From G963422275 sp963422275 (GTDB taxonomy: Bacteria > Pseudomonadota > Alphaproteobacteria > Rhodobacterales > Rhodobacteraceae), in contig OY729418.1 of assembly GCA_963422275.1 (NCBI GenBank), positions 2,418,001 to 2,482,000 of the forward strand: 64,000 nucleotides of DNA, given 5' to 3'. The notes beneath the pieces were generated by a model that had not been told where the DNA came from, did no database searches, and saw only the letters and a list, made by a program, of their open reading frames with translations. Shown piece by piece: positions 1 to 8,704 of the stretch (positions are counted from its first letter, which is position 1; the number at the start of each line of letters is the position of its first letter). A program made the translations under genes and the position numbers.

Positions 1-273
1 ATGCGGCCGAGGATCATGCTGTTCGATGAACCTACGTCGGCGCTCGATCCGGAAATGATCAAGGAAGTGCTCGACACGATGATCGAGCTCGCGGAGGACG
101 GCATGACCATGCTGTGCGTGACGCACGAAATGGGATTTGCTCGCCAAGTTGCCAATCGGGTGATTTTCATGGACGAAGGCCAGATTGTGGAGCAGAACGT
201 TCCCGAGGAATTTTTCCGGAATCCGCAGAGCGACCGCACAAAACTGTTCCTGAGCCAGATACTGGGCCACTGA
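1..273 (+). CDS. Polar amino-acid ABC transporter ATP-binding protein, 3' end
   Basis: This is the last 90 residues of a GlnQ/AapP-type ATPase that powers uptake of polar amino acids at the inner membrane. The Walker B and D-loop stretch (LFDEPTSALDPE, residues 7-18) and the switch histidine (VTHEMGF, about 40-46) are visible, followed by the usual tail FLSQILGH. Family members are about 240-260 residues, so Walker A and the signature motif lie upstream of the window. The first visible ATG is only an internal methionine. The family call is firm; substrate (glutamine, glutamate or general L-amino acids) cannot be decided from this part. Confidence 0.9.
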   Translation: MRPRIMLFDEPTSALDPEMIKEVLDTMIELAEDGMTMLCVTHEMGFARQVANRVIFMDEGQIVEQNVPEEFFRNPQSDRTKLFLSQILGH

Positions 274-594
274 GCAGAACACCTTTCGACGAGGAATCAC
301 TTCAGCCAACAGGTGCGTTAGCTCGGAGAGCACGGATTGTTCCGTGTGGTCGCGAGGTGCCGCTTGTTCGACAACCGTGCCCGGGCAGGACAAGCACCTG
401 TGAACTTCAATCCGCTCGCTCCCGTGGACAGGCACAAAGGTCGCCTAAGCATCTCGAACGCAATACGCAAGATCCAAGGCAGCCTTGAGCGCTTGAGTCC
501 CACTTTGCAGAGGTCTTCTCGAATACGCTCGTGGAGGAAAATTGACGATTCATGCGTGCCGGGATGTTCAACATGGATCCCCTTGCGTGCTCCT
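274..594. other. Intergenic stretch, nothing recognised
   Basis: This gap separates the 3' ends of two convergent genes. Open frames here look like chance frames, and I see no clear T-rich terminator. Confidence 0.5.
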
Positions 595-1089
595 TCATAT
601 GTCGTGTGGAGTGATGAAGTCGACGAGTTTTCCGGTTCCAAACTCGATGTCGGGTCCTGCAGCTGCCGGCAGGTCACAGACCAACGTGGAAGCGGTGGGA
701 AATCGATAGAAGTCGCTGTTTCGCGGCTGTTGCTCAAGAATCGTTTGTGCAAAAGTGGCGATGCCCGGATTGTGTCCGAGAACAAGCACTTGGGCGACGT
801 TCGCCAGTTTCAATTGAGCGGAAATTTCCTTGGGGCTGCAGTGATACAGCGCGTGCAAGAACCGAATTTCAGCGGGCTTTGGAAGAGACTTGGCCATTCT
901 TGCCCATGTCTCCCTTGTTCTTTCCGACGTCGAGCTAAGCACGACCTGCGGGACATATCCCCGCTTCGCCAGCCATGCGCCAACAGCACTCGAAGCGTTT
1001 CTGCCGCGCTTGGACAATGGACGGTCATGGTCGTGCAATCTCGGATCGTCCCAGCTCGATTTCGCGTGCCTTACAAGGATCAATCGCAC
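595..1089 (-). CDS. SixA-type histidine phosphatase
   Basis: A 164-residue protein of the histidine phosphatase (phosphoglycerate mutase-like) superfamily, matching the short SixA group that removes phosphate from phosphohistidine in phosphorelay or PTS proteins. The catalytic RHA triplet is at residues 7-9 (LVRHAKSSW), the second conserved block is LSKRGRNA (about 25-32), SSTSERTRE (about 52-60) carries the conserved arginine, and GHNPGI (about 114-119) carries the second catalytic histidine. Length fits SixA (about 160). It stands alone, with IS debris upstream, so the true partner is unknown. The family is confident; the substrate is inferred. Confidence 0.85.
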   Translation of the reverse strand: MRLILVRHAKSSWDDPRLHDHDRPLSKRGRNASSAVGAWLAKRGYVPQVVLSSTSERTRETWARMAKSLPKPAEIRFLHALYHCSPKEISAQLKLANVAQVLVLGHNPGIATFAQTILEQQPRNSDFYRFPTASTLVCDLPAAAGPDIEFGTGKLVDFITPHDI

Positions 1090-1190
1090 TGTCAGGCTTC
1101 CTTACAATCCCAGCTCCGCACAAAGTGCCAAGGTGTCTCAGCTTGGAACTTTTCTCTCGGAAAGGCTTGGCGGTTTGATTTTGGCGTCGA

Positions 1191-1325
1191 CGCATCAATC
1201 AAGCTAACAATCCATTCCATAGCTCGAAGATCGTCCGCAACTCCAGCTTCCATTGCCGAGGTTACCTTGAGTGGTTGACGGACACGAGCAAAATTTTTGG
1301 TTGGCAAGCAGAGAATCGACATGTG
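1191..1325 (-). pseudogene. Transposase C-terminal remnant
   Basis: A minus-strand frame reads NFARVRQPLKVTSAMEAGVA and continues with DDLRAMEWIVSLID. This resembles the usual end of IS1-like transposases (NF-R-H-TL--TPAM-AGV-D). No start or catalytic core is present, so only a fragment is left. Family assignment is from remembered motifs and is tentative. Confidence 0.4.
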
Positions 1326-1796
1326 CAAGTGGTTCTCGGCTTCTTGACGAACTGACGGCGGCACGGCATGCAAGTGGGTCTCGCGCGCGAGCATGCGCAG
1401 ACCCCTGCCGACGCCTCCCGGACCCGCGCCAAGGACCGGAACGACCCTCAACTGCACCCGACCGGTGCCGAACGCGGACAGCGCGAGGCTGTCCTTGGAG
1501 CAAGTCACTGCCCGGGATGTCTTGCCCGTCTCTAGCGCTAGTCGTCGCCATCCGCCCCCGTTGCGGCGCTGCAATCTCTGCTAGAGCATCAACCGCTCCG
1601 CTGGCGAGCGGATTTGCGGTCCCCTTGCACATCCTGGGCGGCAACAGCCGCCACAGTTGGGTCAAGGTCTTCTCCTGCGCGGCTTTCGCAACATCGCACC
1701 AAATGCCTCGGCAGCTGTCTCGGGTGGTTCCTTCTCGCCGGTCCCGGCGAACCGGGCCGGCGCCTGCCGAACCGCCTCTAAGAAGCGGTGGCACTA
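1326..1796. other. Non-coding or decayed sequence left of an IS5 copy
   Basis: No frame here resembles a known protein. It lies between a transposase remnant and an intact IS end, so it is probably the residue of older insertions. Confidence 0.4.
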
Positions 1797-2456
1797 GGTC
1801 GTGTACTCATTGATTTTGATCCAGAGGCGGATGCAGGCAACGGCGATTGCGGCGAGGAAGTTTCTTGCGAGCTTGTGATAGCGGGTCGCGATGCCTCGGA
1901 AGTGCTTGAGCTTGTTGAAGAAACGTCCGACGAGGTTGCGTTGGCGGTACAGGTGATCGGACACCGAGCGCCGCTCCCGGCGGTCCCGTCGGGTCGGGAT
2001 GTGGGGGCAAGAACCATGGTCGGCAATGAGCTTGAGGATGGCGCGGCAGGCCGCGGCCGTCGACGACGACGTGGATTTTGGTGCTCAGCCCGCCTCGCGA
2101 GCGTCCGATGGCGTGATCCGGACCCCCTTTTTTCCGCCCGCGGCGTGCTGGTGGGCGCGCACCACCGAGGCGTCGATGAGATGAAGAGATCCCGGCGAGC
2201 GCGCCGCCAGCGCCCCGAACAGGCGCTCCCGCACCCCTTGCCTGGCCCAACGGTTGCAGCGGTTGTAGACTGTCGCATGCGGCCCGCAACGTTCCGGAAG
2301 GTCGCGCCACGGCGTGCCGGTGCGCAGGATGTGAAAGATCCCGCCGATCGCCCGCCGGTCGTCCACCCGCGGAACGCCCCGCGGCTTGTCAGGCGGCAAC
2401 GGCGAGATGATCGCCCATTCCGCATCCGTCAGATCGTGCCGTCCCTGCATCCTCAA
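1794..2456 (-). pseudogene. IS5-family transposase, frameshifted and deleted
   Basis: The N-terminal part (from 2456) reads RHDLTDAEWAIISPLLP-like sequence through LIDASVVRAHQHAAGG. It then needs a frame change, normal for this two-frame IS group, to reach KKGGPDHAIGRSRGGLSTKI near 2100-2170. After VVVDGRGLPR the frame breaks again, and a third frame supplies the true tail SDHLYRQRNLVGRFFNKLKH ... ARNFLAAIAVACIRLWIKIN. Roughly a hundred bases around the second catalytic aspartate are missing. The final stop (TAG, 1794-1796) comes from the target site rather than the element. The product is not expected to be active. Confidence 0.8.
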
Positions 2457-2531
2457 GCTCCCGCTGTTTGGAAGCTTGAATCACATCGGCGCCGAAAAGA
2501 AAATCCCTTTCCCCTTTATGAGTACACGACC
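1797..2531. mobile_element. IS5-family (IS427-like) insertion sequence, internally deleted
   Basis: Two ends match as inverted repeats: CTAGGTCGTGTACTCAT at 1794-1810 and its complement at 2518-2534, including the flanking CTAG target. The element proper runs from GGTCG to CGACC with a TA duplicated at 1795-1796 and 2532-2533. It is about 735 bp, while IS427-group elements are nearer 850 bp, consistent with an internal deletion seen in the transposase frames. Confidence 0.8.
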
Positions 2532-2777
2532 TAGATGCGCATGGGGTTCTCCGTGTTGGGAGGATCGACCGGCGGTGGGGACACCCTCCCGAAGCGCGGG
2601 CCTCATCTTTCTAGCCAGCCTCCGGCACGTTCGGATTCCGTCGGGTGAAGCACAGTCATCAGGTGTGGTGACGGCACGAACGACGGAATAGGCGTAAACG
2701 GAAGGAAGTAAGCGCGGAACAGAATTGAGGGTCCGCGTGGTTTCACGTGCGAGATTTGGTATTACGGTGTCGTTGTC

Positions 2778-3065
2778 ATGGCAGGATCGACCACAAACAT
2801 CGAGCCTGCCGCACGCGCCATCTGTGCCAGGGTCCTTGCGCGGGACGGAAAGAGCAAATAGACGCTCGCTGACGAGGTTGAGATGTACCGCCACGTCGTG
2901 GCGGCGGAGCTGGAGGCCGGGATCATCGACGAGACGGGCGAATACGTGGACGAGCTGGACTGGGGCAGGAAGATGGATGCCTACCGAGACTGGATGCTGC
3001 GGCACCCAGAGAGCTGCGAGGCATGGGAGACCGCGCGGTTCGGCGCACCGCTACCGAACGAGTGA
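2778..3065 (+). pseudogene. Small conserved-looking protein with an in-frame amber stop
   Basis: An ATG at 2778 opens a frame (MAGSTTNIEPAARAICARVL) that meets TAG at 2859-2861 and then continues in the same frame through MYRHVVAAELEAGIIDETGE to a stop at 3065. Without the amber codon the product would be about 95 residues, acidic and helical. An internal ATG at 2883 could give a 60-residue protein. I do not recognise the family. It lies just upstream of the HEPN/Toprim-type gene and on the same strand. Confidence 0.45.
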
Positions 3066-3149
3066 CAGGCAATCCGGTCCGGCCACGCGCCCAGCCAATT
3101 GGCTGAAGATGCGTTGCGCCGGTGGCAAGAGGGTCTCTGGAGGACACCG

Positions 3150-4454
3150 TTGGGTACTGAAATCACATTGGATATAGGGGGCCTATCGGTCGACTACGCC
3201 AAGAATCATCGCGGAATTGATCACGGATCGATTTTTCAGGAGCAGGATCGAAAACCGGTCAAGAGCGAACAGCTCGACTACAGCTACTACGAACACGAGG
3301 ACGAAGACCCCACATCAGCGGAGATGGCATTCGAGCGGCCGTTGAAGGATGTCGTTCCCCGACTGGAATTGCTGGGATTTAACCTAGATCGAGTCAGACG
3401 TGAATACGAAAACGTTGCGGAAAGCTGGCGGAAGGAGAGGCGGTCGTTGTCCGATGAAGATTCGGGGCCATTGCCAGATCTGATGATTTTTTCTGAATTT
3501 TGTCGGTTCGCGACCGAACATCCACTTTCCAGTCTCACTGACACATTCGTGTCCGGCTTTGATGTGGAGAGCGAGAAAATGATCCATGGTCGCTTCGCCG
3601 ACCAAGCAGCGGTGAGCCGCATCCCAAACTACGAGTCATGCGATATTCAGGCCTTTTCAGAACGAAGCTATTTTGGCGGGTTGATGAATATCCTACACCC
3701 ATACTCGGTCATGCGGCTTCTTGCTGAAGGGAATGGAAATGACAACGCTAGTGTCGTTTGGCAGTACGGGCCGCTGGTTGATGCTGGCTGGGTGACCGAG
3801 GCGGAATTTGTTCCCGGCGCAAGACGTACCGAGACGTTTCTCATCGCGACAGAAGGCAGTTCGGATATACACATTTTGAAGCATGCGCTGGCTTCGTTGC
3901 GGCCTGGAATTGCAGATTTCTTCCGCTTCATCGATGTGAGTGAGAGTCACCCGTTTCCGGGCACAGGCAATCTAGTAAAGTTTGCGAAAGGTCTTGTGAA
4001 AATTGATGTGCAGAACCAAATCGTATTCCTATTCGACAACGATGCTGAGGGGCTTGACGCGCACCAGCAGTTGTTGGCCCTTACTTTGCCCCCAAACATG
4101 CGCGAGGCCAGGCTACCCGAACTGGAGGCCTTCCGGGCATTTCCGACTCAGGGTCCGGAGGGTATTCAGGAGTCAAATATTAACCGCCGGGCAGCTGCAA
4201 TCGAATGCTATTTGGATCCCGATGTGAGCGAGTATCCGACGATGAGGGTGCGGTGGACCAACTACAAGAACGCGTTAGGAGTCTATCATGGGAGGCTGGA
4301 GCATAAGGAATGCTACGCCAAGGAGTTCCTGAAGCAGACACCTCAAGCCATAGCGGACGGTTCGTATGACACAAGGAAGATCGAGGCGGTGCTCGATATG
4401 CTCATTTCGGAATGCACATCGATGGCGCTAGACCAGTGGGAGTCGGCCGGTTGA
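3150..4454 (+). CDS. HEPN/Toprim-type putative defence protein
   Basis: About 434 residues. The N-terminal GTEITLDIGGLSVDYAKNHR with RGIDHG matches the HEPN/Toprim-associated family as I remember it. A candidate HEPN ribonuclease motif (R-x4-H, RFATEH) is at residues 119-124. The C-terminal half has a Toprim-like pattern: a conserved glutamate in LIATEGSSD (about 235) and the acidic pair in FLFDNDAEG (296 and 298). I chose the TTG start at 3150 because GGAGG lies at 3139-3143 and the family begins at this point; the in-frame ATG at 3099 lacks such a site. Such proteins are thought to act in phage or plasmid defence by cleaving nucleic acid. It sits alone between two dead IS5 elements. Function is inferred. 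Confidence 0.7.
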   Translation: MGTEITLDIGGLSVDYAKNHRGIDHGSIFQEQDRKPVKSEQLDYSYYEHEDEDPTSAEMAFERPLKDVVPRLELLGFNLDRVRREYENVAESWRKERRSLSDEDSGPLPDLMIFSEFCRFATEHPLSSLTDTFVSGFDVESEKMIHGRFADQAAVSRIPNYESCDIQAFSERSYFGGLMNILHPYSVMRLLAEGNGNDNASVVWQYGPLVDAGWVTEAEFVPGARRTETFLIATEGSSDIHILKHALASLRPGIADFFRFIDVSESHPFPGTGNLVKFAKGLVKIDVQNQIVFLFDNDAEGLDAHQQLLALTLPPNMREARLPELEAFRAFPTQGPEGIQESNINRRAAAIECYLDPDVSEYPTMRVRWTNYKNALGVYHGRLEHKECYAKEFLKQTPQAIADGSYDTRKIEAVLDMLISECTSMALDQWESAG

Positions 4455-4829
4455 CCATTTAGAGCAGGTTCGCTTCGATCCGGCAGAGTCAGTTCACCAT
4501 GGCTGGTTTCCGAGCAACTGCGCATTCACTCTGCCACCAACATTGGTCGATGAAGGGTGTTCGAGCGGCGACATCATAGCGCTCCCGGCACGAATCTCCC
4601 CCACATTCTGCCTACGGCAGTAAAGAGGGAAAGAAGGATGAAATTCAGCCCGGGCAAGTGGAGCGAGCTGCTGTTCGAAGGAGCGAAGACGGGAGCAGCT
4701 GACACAGAGCTTAGCCTTGGAGACTATGCTTAGGGAACCTCTGATTTGGAGGAGGTTTCTGGTTATGGCTGCGGAAACCGCTCTTCCCGGCTGCGCCGGC
4801 CGGCAAATTCCGGACACATTTCTTCCTTG

Positions 4830-5788
4830 TCATGACAGGTGCGGCTGGGCAATCATCAGGTTCGAGAAGCCCGGAAGCAGCGCAAGCCGCTGCACGTTCC
4901 TCTCCAAACCCCGATACCGAACCATGTCGCAGCCGAACACCCGCTTGATGATCCGGAACGGATGTTCCACCCGCGCCCGCACCCGGGCCTTCGCCTTCTC
5001 CGCCCTGGCCGCGGCGCTGCCCGGCGCCAGCGTCCGGCGCTTGCCCGGGGGCATGGCAATCCGCCACGAAACATCGCGATGCGCGTGCTCCGCCCGCTTG
5101 CCGATCCCGCGGTATCCGGAGTCACCCCAGACTCGCTCCTCCTCGCCGTGCAGAAGCTTGCCCGAAGGCGTCAGGTCGTGAACGTTGGCGGCCGTTCCCT
5201 CCAGGTGGTGCACCAGACCCCGGGGTCGGTGCCGATGTGCAGCTTCATCCCGAAATGCCACTGGTTCCCCTTCTTCGTCTGGTGCATCTCCGGATCGCGG
5301 GCGTTGCTCTCGTTCCCGGTCGACGATGGCGCCGAGATGATGGTGGCGTCAACGATGGTGCCCTTCTTCAGCAACCCCCCCCCCCCCCCCCGCTCGGCCA
5401 GGTGATCCCTGATATCCCGAACAGCTGCTGCGCCAGTCCGTGGCGCTCCAGCCGGTGGCGGAAGTCGGGATCGTCGTCTCGTCCGGAACCTTCTCTAGCA
5501 CCGCCCCGGCAAAGCGCCGGATGCTCTCCGCCTCGCAAGCCGGTCCTCCATCATCGGGTCGCTCAGGTTGCAGAACAGCTGAACGCAGTGCACGCGCAGC
5601 ATCGCCGACAGCGGATGCGGCTGTCGCCCCTTGCCGCCGCCCTTCGGACACGCCGGCGCAATGCGGGCCTCCAGGCGCTCCCAGGGGATCAGGCCGTCCA
5701 TCCGCTCCGGAAAGATCTCGCGGCGCGTCTTGCGCTTCTTGCGATCGCATTGGAGGCTGGCAAAGGTCAGTTGCCGAAGGCGCTGCAT
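4830..5788 (-). pseudogene. IS5-family transposase, multiply frameshifted
   Basis: The protein can be read in pieces: MQRLRQLTFASLQCDRKKRK from 5788, then RFAGAVLEKVPDETTIP, then KKGTIVDATIISAPSSTGNE and RDPEMHQTKKGNQWHFGMKL, then HGEEERVWGDSGYRG, and finally RARVEHPFRIIKRVFG. Each step needs a change of frame. A run of 17 cytosines (5375-5391) sits where the second and third pieces should join. The catalytic aspartates can be found, but no single frame encodes an intact enzyme. Confidence 0.85.
5375..5391. repeat. Homopolymer of 17 C
   Basis: Seventeen consecutive C on the plus strand (G in the transposase reading direction). Related IS5 copies read a short leucine/lysine stretch here, so the run has expanded by slippage or is a base-calling artefact. 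Confidence 0.9.
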
Positions 5789-6054
5789 GTCAGGATCCCC
5801 CAAAAGGCGTGTCGCAAGACAGCGGGCGCGCACCGGATGCGCAATGCAACGCCCAAAACCGGGCTATATTCAGAGGTTCCCTAGCGCTGCGCCGTCATCA
5901 TTTCGTCAATTTTTGAAAACCAGTCCTGAAACCGCTGCTGTCCATCCGCTCGGTTTCCAGGCAAATCGGCAACCATTGCATCGCCATGCCCGCGGGATGT
6001 GAAATGAGCCTTGAATTTTGTCAAGAATTTTCAAACTGGGGCACTGCGGCAGCA

Positions 6055-6753
6055 TTATCCGAAACTAGGGTGGCCCAGAAATGCCAGTTGGTGAAATCGG
6101 GATTGCGCTTCTCTACGACCGTATTTCATGCTTACCGGACAGATCCTTCTGACTGCGCAACCACGCGTCAGGCAATTCTCTCCTGCCTTGCTTCCGACAT
6201 GATCCTTGCATGCTTGCGCGTCGTATCGCCCGTCCCAAATGGCATCGACGGGGCATGCTGATATGCACGGGCGGGCTCGGCAGGTCTGGCATGGGCTCTG
6301 CTTCGGAGTATCCGGAAATTCAAGCAGAAAGTCGAAGGTTAGCGCACCGCGGAATGACACGAACAGGCCGGCGACGTCGTGAACGAGAAATCGGACCGGC
6401 GATTCCCAGCAACGGCCCGAGCGAAGCGCCCAGTCGATGAACGGATTGTACGGAGGACCCCCGAACGGAAATGCAGCCTCGCATCCGAATGATCTTGCGA
6501 GTTTGCCGATTGCACGCTCAGACCATCTGTCCAACGGGTGTTGCAGGCCGTCTTGAAACTCTGGCTGCTTTGTGACGTGATCCCAGAAACCTGGTTCGCG
6601 TGGGCCAAGGAGGATCAGCGTTCTTGTTCCCGGGGGTACATTGTCTTCTGCATTCGCATGGAAACCGCCGTATATCTGAAGCTGGTCGCCGTTGGCAGAA
6701 TTGTCGATGTCGATGTAGGTTGCTCCGCGAAACATGGAACCGCCCGCTGCCAT
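6055..6753 (-). CDS. 4Fe-4S ferredoxin-like protein
   Basis: A 232-residue protein whose C-terminal third carries two iron-sulfur cluster motifs: CQTCRARPCISACPVDA (about 156-172) and a second set of cysteines in NCLTRGCAVRRICPVS. The N-terminal part lacks known catalytic motifs. Its ATG overlaps the argB stop (TAATG), so translation is coupled to argB. As I recall, this ferredoxin follows argB in Rhodobacterales, which supports the organism call. Its electron-transfer partner is unknown. Confidence 0.8.
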   Translation of the reverse strand: MAAGGSMFRGATYIDIDNSANGDQLQIYGGFHANAEDNVPPGTRTLILLGPREPGFWDHVTKQPEFQDGLQHPLDRWSERAIGKLARSFGCEAAFPFGGPPYNPFIDWALRSGRCWESPVRFLVHDVAGLFVSFRGALTFDFLLEFPDTPKQSPCQTCRARPCISACPVDAIWDGRYDAQACKDHVGSKAGENCLTRGCAVRRICPVSMKYGRREAQSRFHQLAFLGHPSFG

Positions 6754-7622
6754 TAAATTTGTGCACGGATCAAGCTTCCGACCCCTTGATCCGTAAAGAG
6801 CTCGAGGAGCGCCGCGTTTCTGGTCTTGCCATCAAGGATGACCGCAGCTCGCACTCCCTTTTCCACCGCCATCGCGGCTGTCGCAGTCTTGGGTATCATG
6901 CCCCCCGATATGACACCGCTTTCGGTCAGCGACCGCACTTCCTCAGGTGTCAGTTGCGTGAGCAGCTGCCCAGCTTCATCCACCACACCCTCGACATCCG
7001 TGAGGAGGAGCAAGCGGTCCGCCTTGAGTGCCGCGGCAATCGCTCCGGCGGCGTCATCCGCATTCACGTTCAGTGTTTCCTCGTTCAACCCGATTCCGAG
7101 TGGTGCAACCACCGGAATGAAGTTATCGGCGAAAAGTGTTCTCAAAACGGCAGGATTCACGTTCGATGGCGTGCCAACGCAGCCTAGTTCCCCAGATGCG
7201 CGTTCGCACACGAGGAGGTTTGCGTCCTTGCCGGAAATCCCGACAGCCTTTCCTCCCTGTGCGTTTAGCGCCTGAACAATGCCCTTGTTGATCCAGCCCG
7301 AAAGCACCATTTCCACAATCTCGACAACCTGTTCGTCCGTCACCCGCTTCCCGTTCACGAACGTCGATTCCACGCCGAGTCTGGAAAGCATTTCATCGAT
7401 CTTGGGACCTCCTCCATGCACGATGACCGGATTGACGCCAACGAGCTTCATGAGTACCACGTCCCGGGCAAAGCTGTTCAGCACTTCGCTGCCGCTCATT
7501 GCGTGCCCGCCGAACTTGATGACGACGACTGCGTCCTTGTATCGTTGCATGTACGGCAACGCTTCCGACAGCGTCCTCGCGCTGGCAATCCAGTCTCGTT
7601 TCATAACCTGTTTCTTATTCAT
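6753..7622 (-). CDS. argB: Acetylglutamate kinase
   Basis: ArgB phosphorylates N-acetyl-L-glutamate, the second step of arginine synthesis, in the cytosol. About 289 residues, close to the family norm. The N-terminal nucleotide site VVIKFGGHAM, the HGGGPKID loop and the VNADDAAGAIA block are all present. The start at 7622 (MNKKQVMKRD) is preceded by AAGGA at good distance; a longer frame from 7760 has no support. It is followed with overlap by the ferredoxin gene and preceded by engB after about 260 bases. An 8-bp hairpin (7646-7666) lies in the leader, of unproven role. Confidence 0.95.
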   Translation of the reverse strand: MNKKQVMKRDWIASARTLSEALPYMQRYKDAVVVIKFGGHAMSGSEVLNSFARDVVLMKLVGVNPVIVHGGGPKIDEMLSRLGVESTFVNGKRVTDEQVVEIVEMVLSGWINKGIVQALNAQGGKAVGISGKDANLLVCERASGELGCVGTPSNVNPAVLRTLFADNFIPVVAPLGIGLNEETLNVNADDAAGAIAAALKADRLLLLTDVEGVVDEAGQLLTQLTPEEVRSLTESGVISGGMIPKTATAAMAVEKGVRAAVILDGKTRNAALLELFTDQGVGSLIRAQI

Positions 7623-7885
7623 CAGCGTCCTTCTTGGGGTGGCGCCAGACGGTGCGAAACCGTCTGCCCGAGATGTCCCCCGCCAAGATTGTCTTGCATC
7701 CGATCTGGTTTTCCGAGGGACGGCCCAGTTCCAGCCGCCATACCTACCTGTCCCGGTCATTCATGTCCATGAGGCAGTCGACGCCGGAGCCGGGACAAGC
7801 GCCGTTCAAAAGCGCATGGTTGCAGTGCCTTTCGAGGCAATTCGCATGCAAGCCGCTCAGCCACTCAACGGTCCGTGCATTGCCC

Positions 7886-8602
7886 TCAAATGGACGAAAT
7901 GGAAAGGCGCAGGGTTTCAATCCCCTCGCCAGTCGACGCAGACGTCGCGATAACTTCCGGAAATCCAGCCGCCCTGCCGTTGACGGATGGTGACGCCAGG
8001 TCAAGGAGGCTGCTTCGTGGCTCGCGACCGACCTTGTCGACTTTCGTGAACACGATCTGAAACGGTACCGCAGCGGAGTCGAGAAGATCGAGGAAGGACT
8101 CGTCAATCGGTTTCGGACCATGCCTGGCATCGATTAAAACAAAAACCCGGCGCAACGACATCCGCCCGCGGAGGTAGGATCGCATGATGCGCTGGCACCG
8201 CTCTGCAGCAGGCTTCGGCATTCTTGCGTACCCATATCCCGGAAGATCGACCAGGTAGTGAGACGAGCCCAGCTTGAAGAAATTGATTTCCTGCGTTCTT
8301 CCCGGCGTATTTGAAGTACGGGCAATGCGCTTCCGGTTCGCCAACGCGTTGATCAACGATGACTTTCCGACATTCGAGCGCCCGGCCAAACACACTTCGA
8401 TCCGGTCCGGTCCCGGCATTCCGTCCTCCGATGTCACGCCTTTGAGGAATTGGAACGGCCCGGAAAACAGCTTCTCGACCTTCGCTGCGTCGGAGGCCTT
8501 GGGTGTAGTCGCCAAGCGGATCCACAATCCCGCTTTCTGCGTTCTCGCTCGATCGGGCATGCCCGCGGGGTCGCCTTTTTCCGGCAGGATTGTGTCATTC
8601 AT
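7886..8602 (-). CDS. engB: Ribosome biogenesis GTPase YsxC/EngB
   Basis: An essential small GTPase needed for assembly of the large ribosomal subunit. GTP-binding motifs are clear: G1 AGRSNVGKSSLINAL, G3 DLPGYGYA, G4 FTKVDK and G5 near TSASTG. I chose the ATG at 8602 (MNDTILPEKG). A longer GTG frame from 8638 is possible but has no ribosome-binding site, and a start nearer MPDRARTQ is also possible. It follows yidC by about 100 bases on the same strand. Confidence 0.93.
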   Translation of the reverse strand: MNDTILPEKGDPAGMPDRARTQKAGLWIRLATTPKASDAAKVEKLFSGPFQFLKGVTSEDGMPGPDRIEVCLAGRSNVGKSSLINALANRKRIARTSNTPGRTQEINFFKLGSSHYLVDLPGYGYARMPKPAAERCQRIMRSYLRGRMSLRRVFVLIDARHGPKPIDESFLDLLDSAAVPFQIVFTKVDKVGREPRSSLLDLASPSVNGRAAGFPEVIATSASTGEGIETLRLSISSI

Positions 8603-8704
8603 TGTAGAGATCCGAGTTGGCACTTGCCGCGCGATCACATCATCAAACCGGGCGAAATGGCTGCGGAGGTGTGGTTGTACGGTGCTCTCAGTCGAGAGAA
8701 TGAG

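Larger units (their letters stand above)
4733..5881. mobile_element. IS5-family insertion sequence, decayed copy
   Basis: The ends are inverted repeats GGGAACCTCTGA (4733-4744) and TCAGAGGTTCCC (5870-5881), with TA on both sides (4731-4732 and 5882-5883). The element is about 1149 bp and carries one minus-strand transposase broken into several frames. A related, shorter remnant lies at 35536-36001. Confidence 0.85.

Noticed and set aside
7646..7666. Hairpin CAGACGGT/ACCGTCTG in the argB leader, considered as an attenuator or riboswitch part
   Set aside because: Only 8 bp, with no T-run, leader peptide or known riboswitch core. Mentioned under argB but not listed as a regulator.
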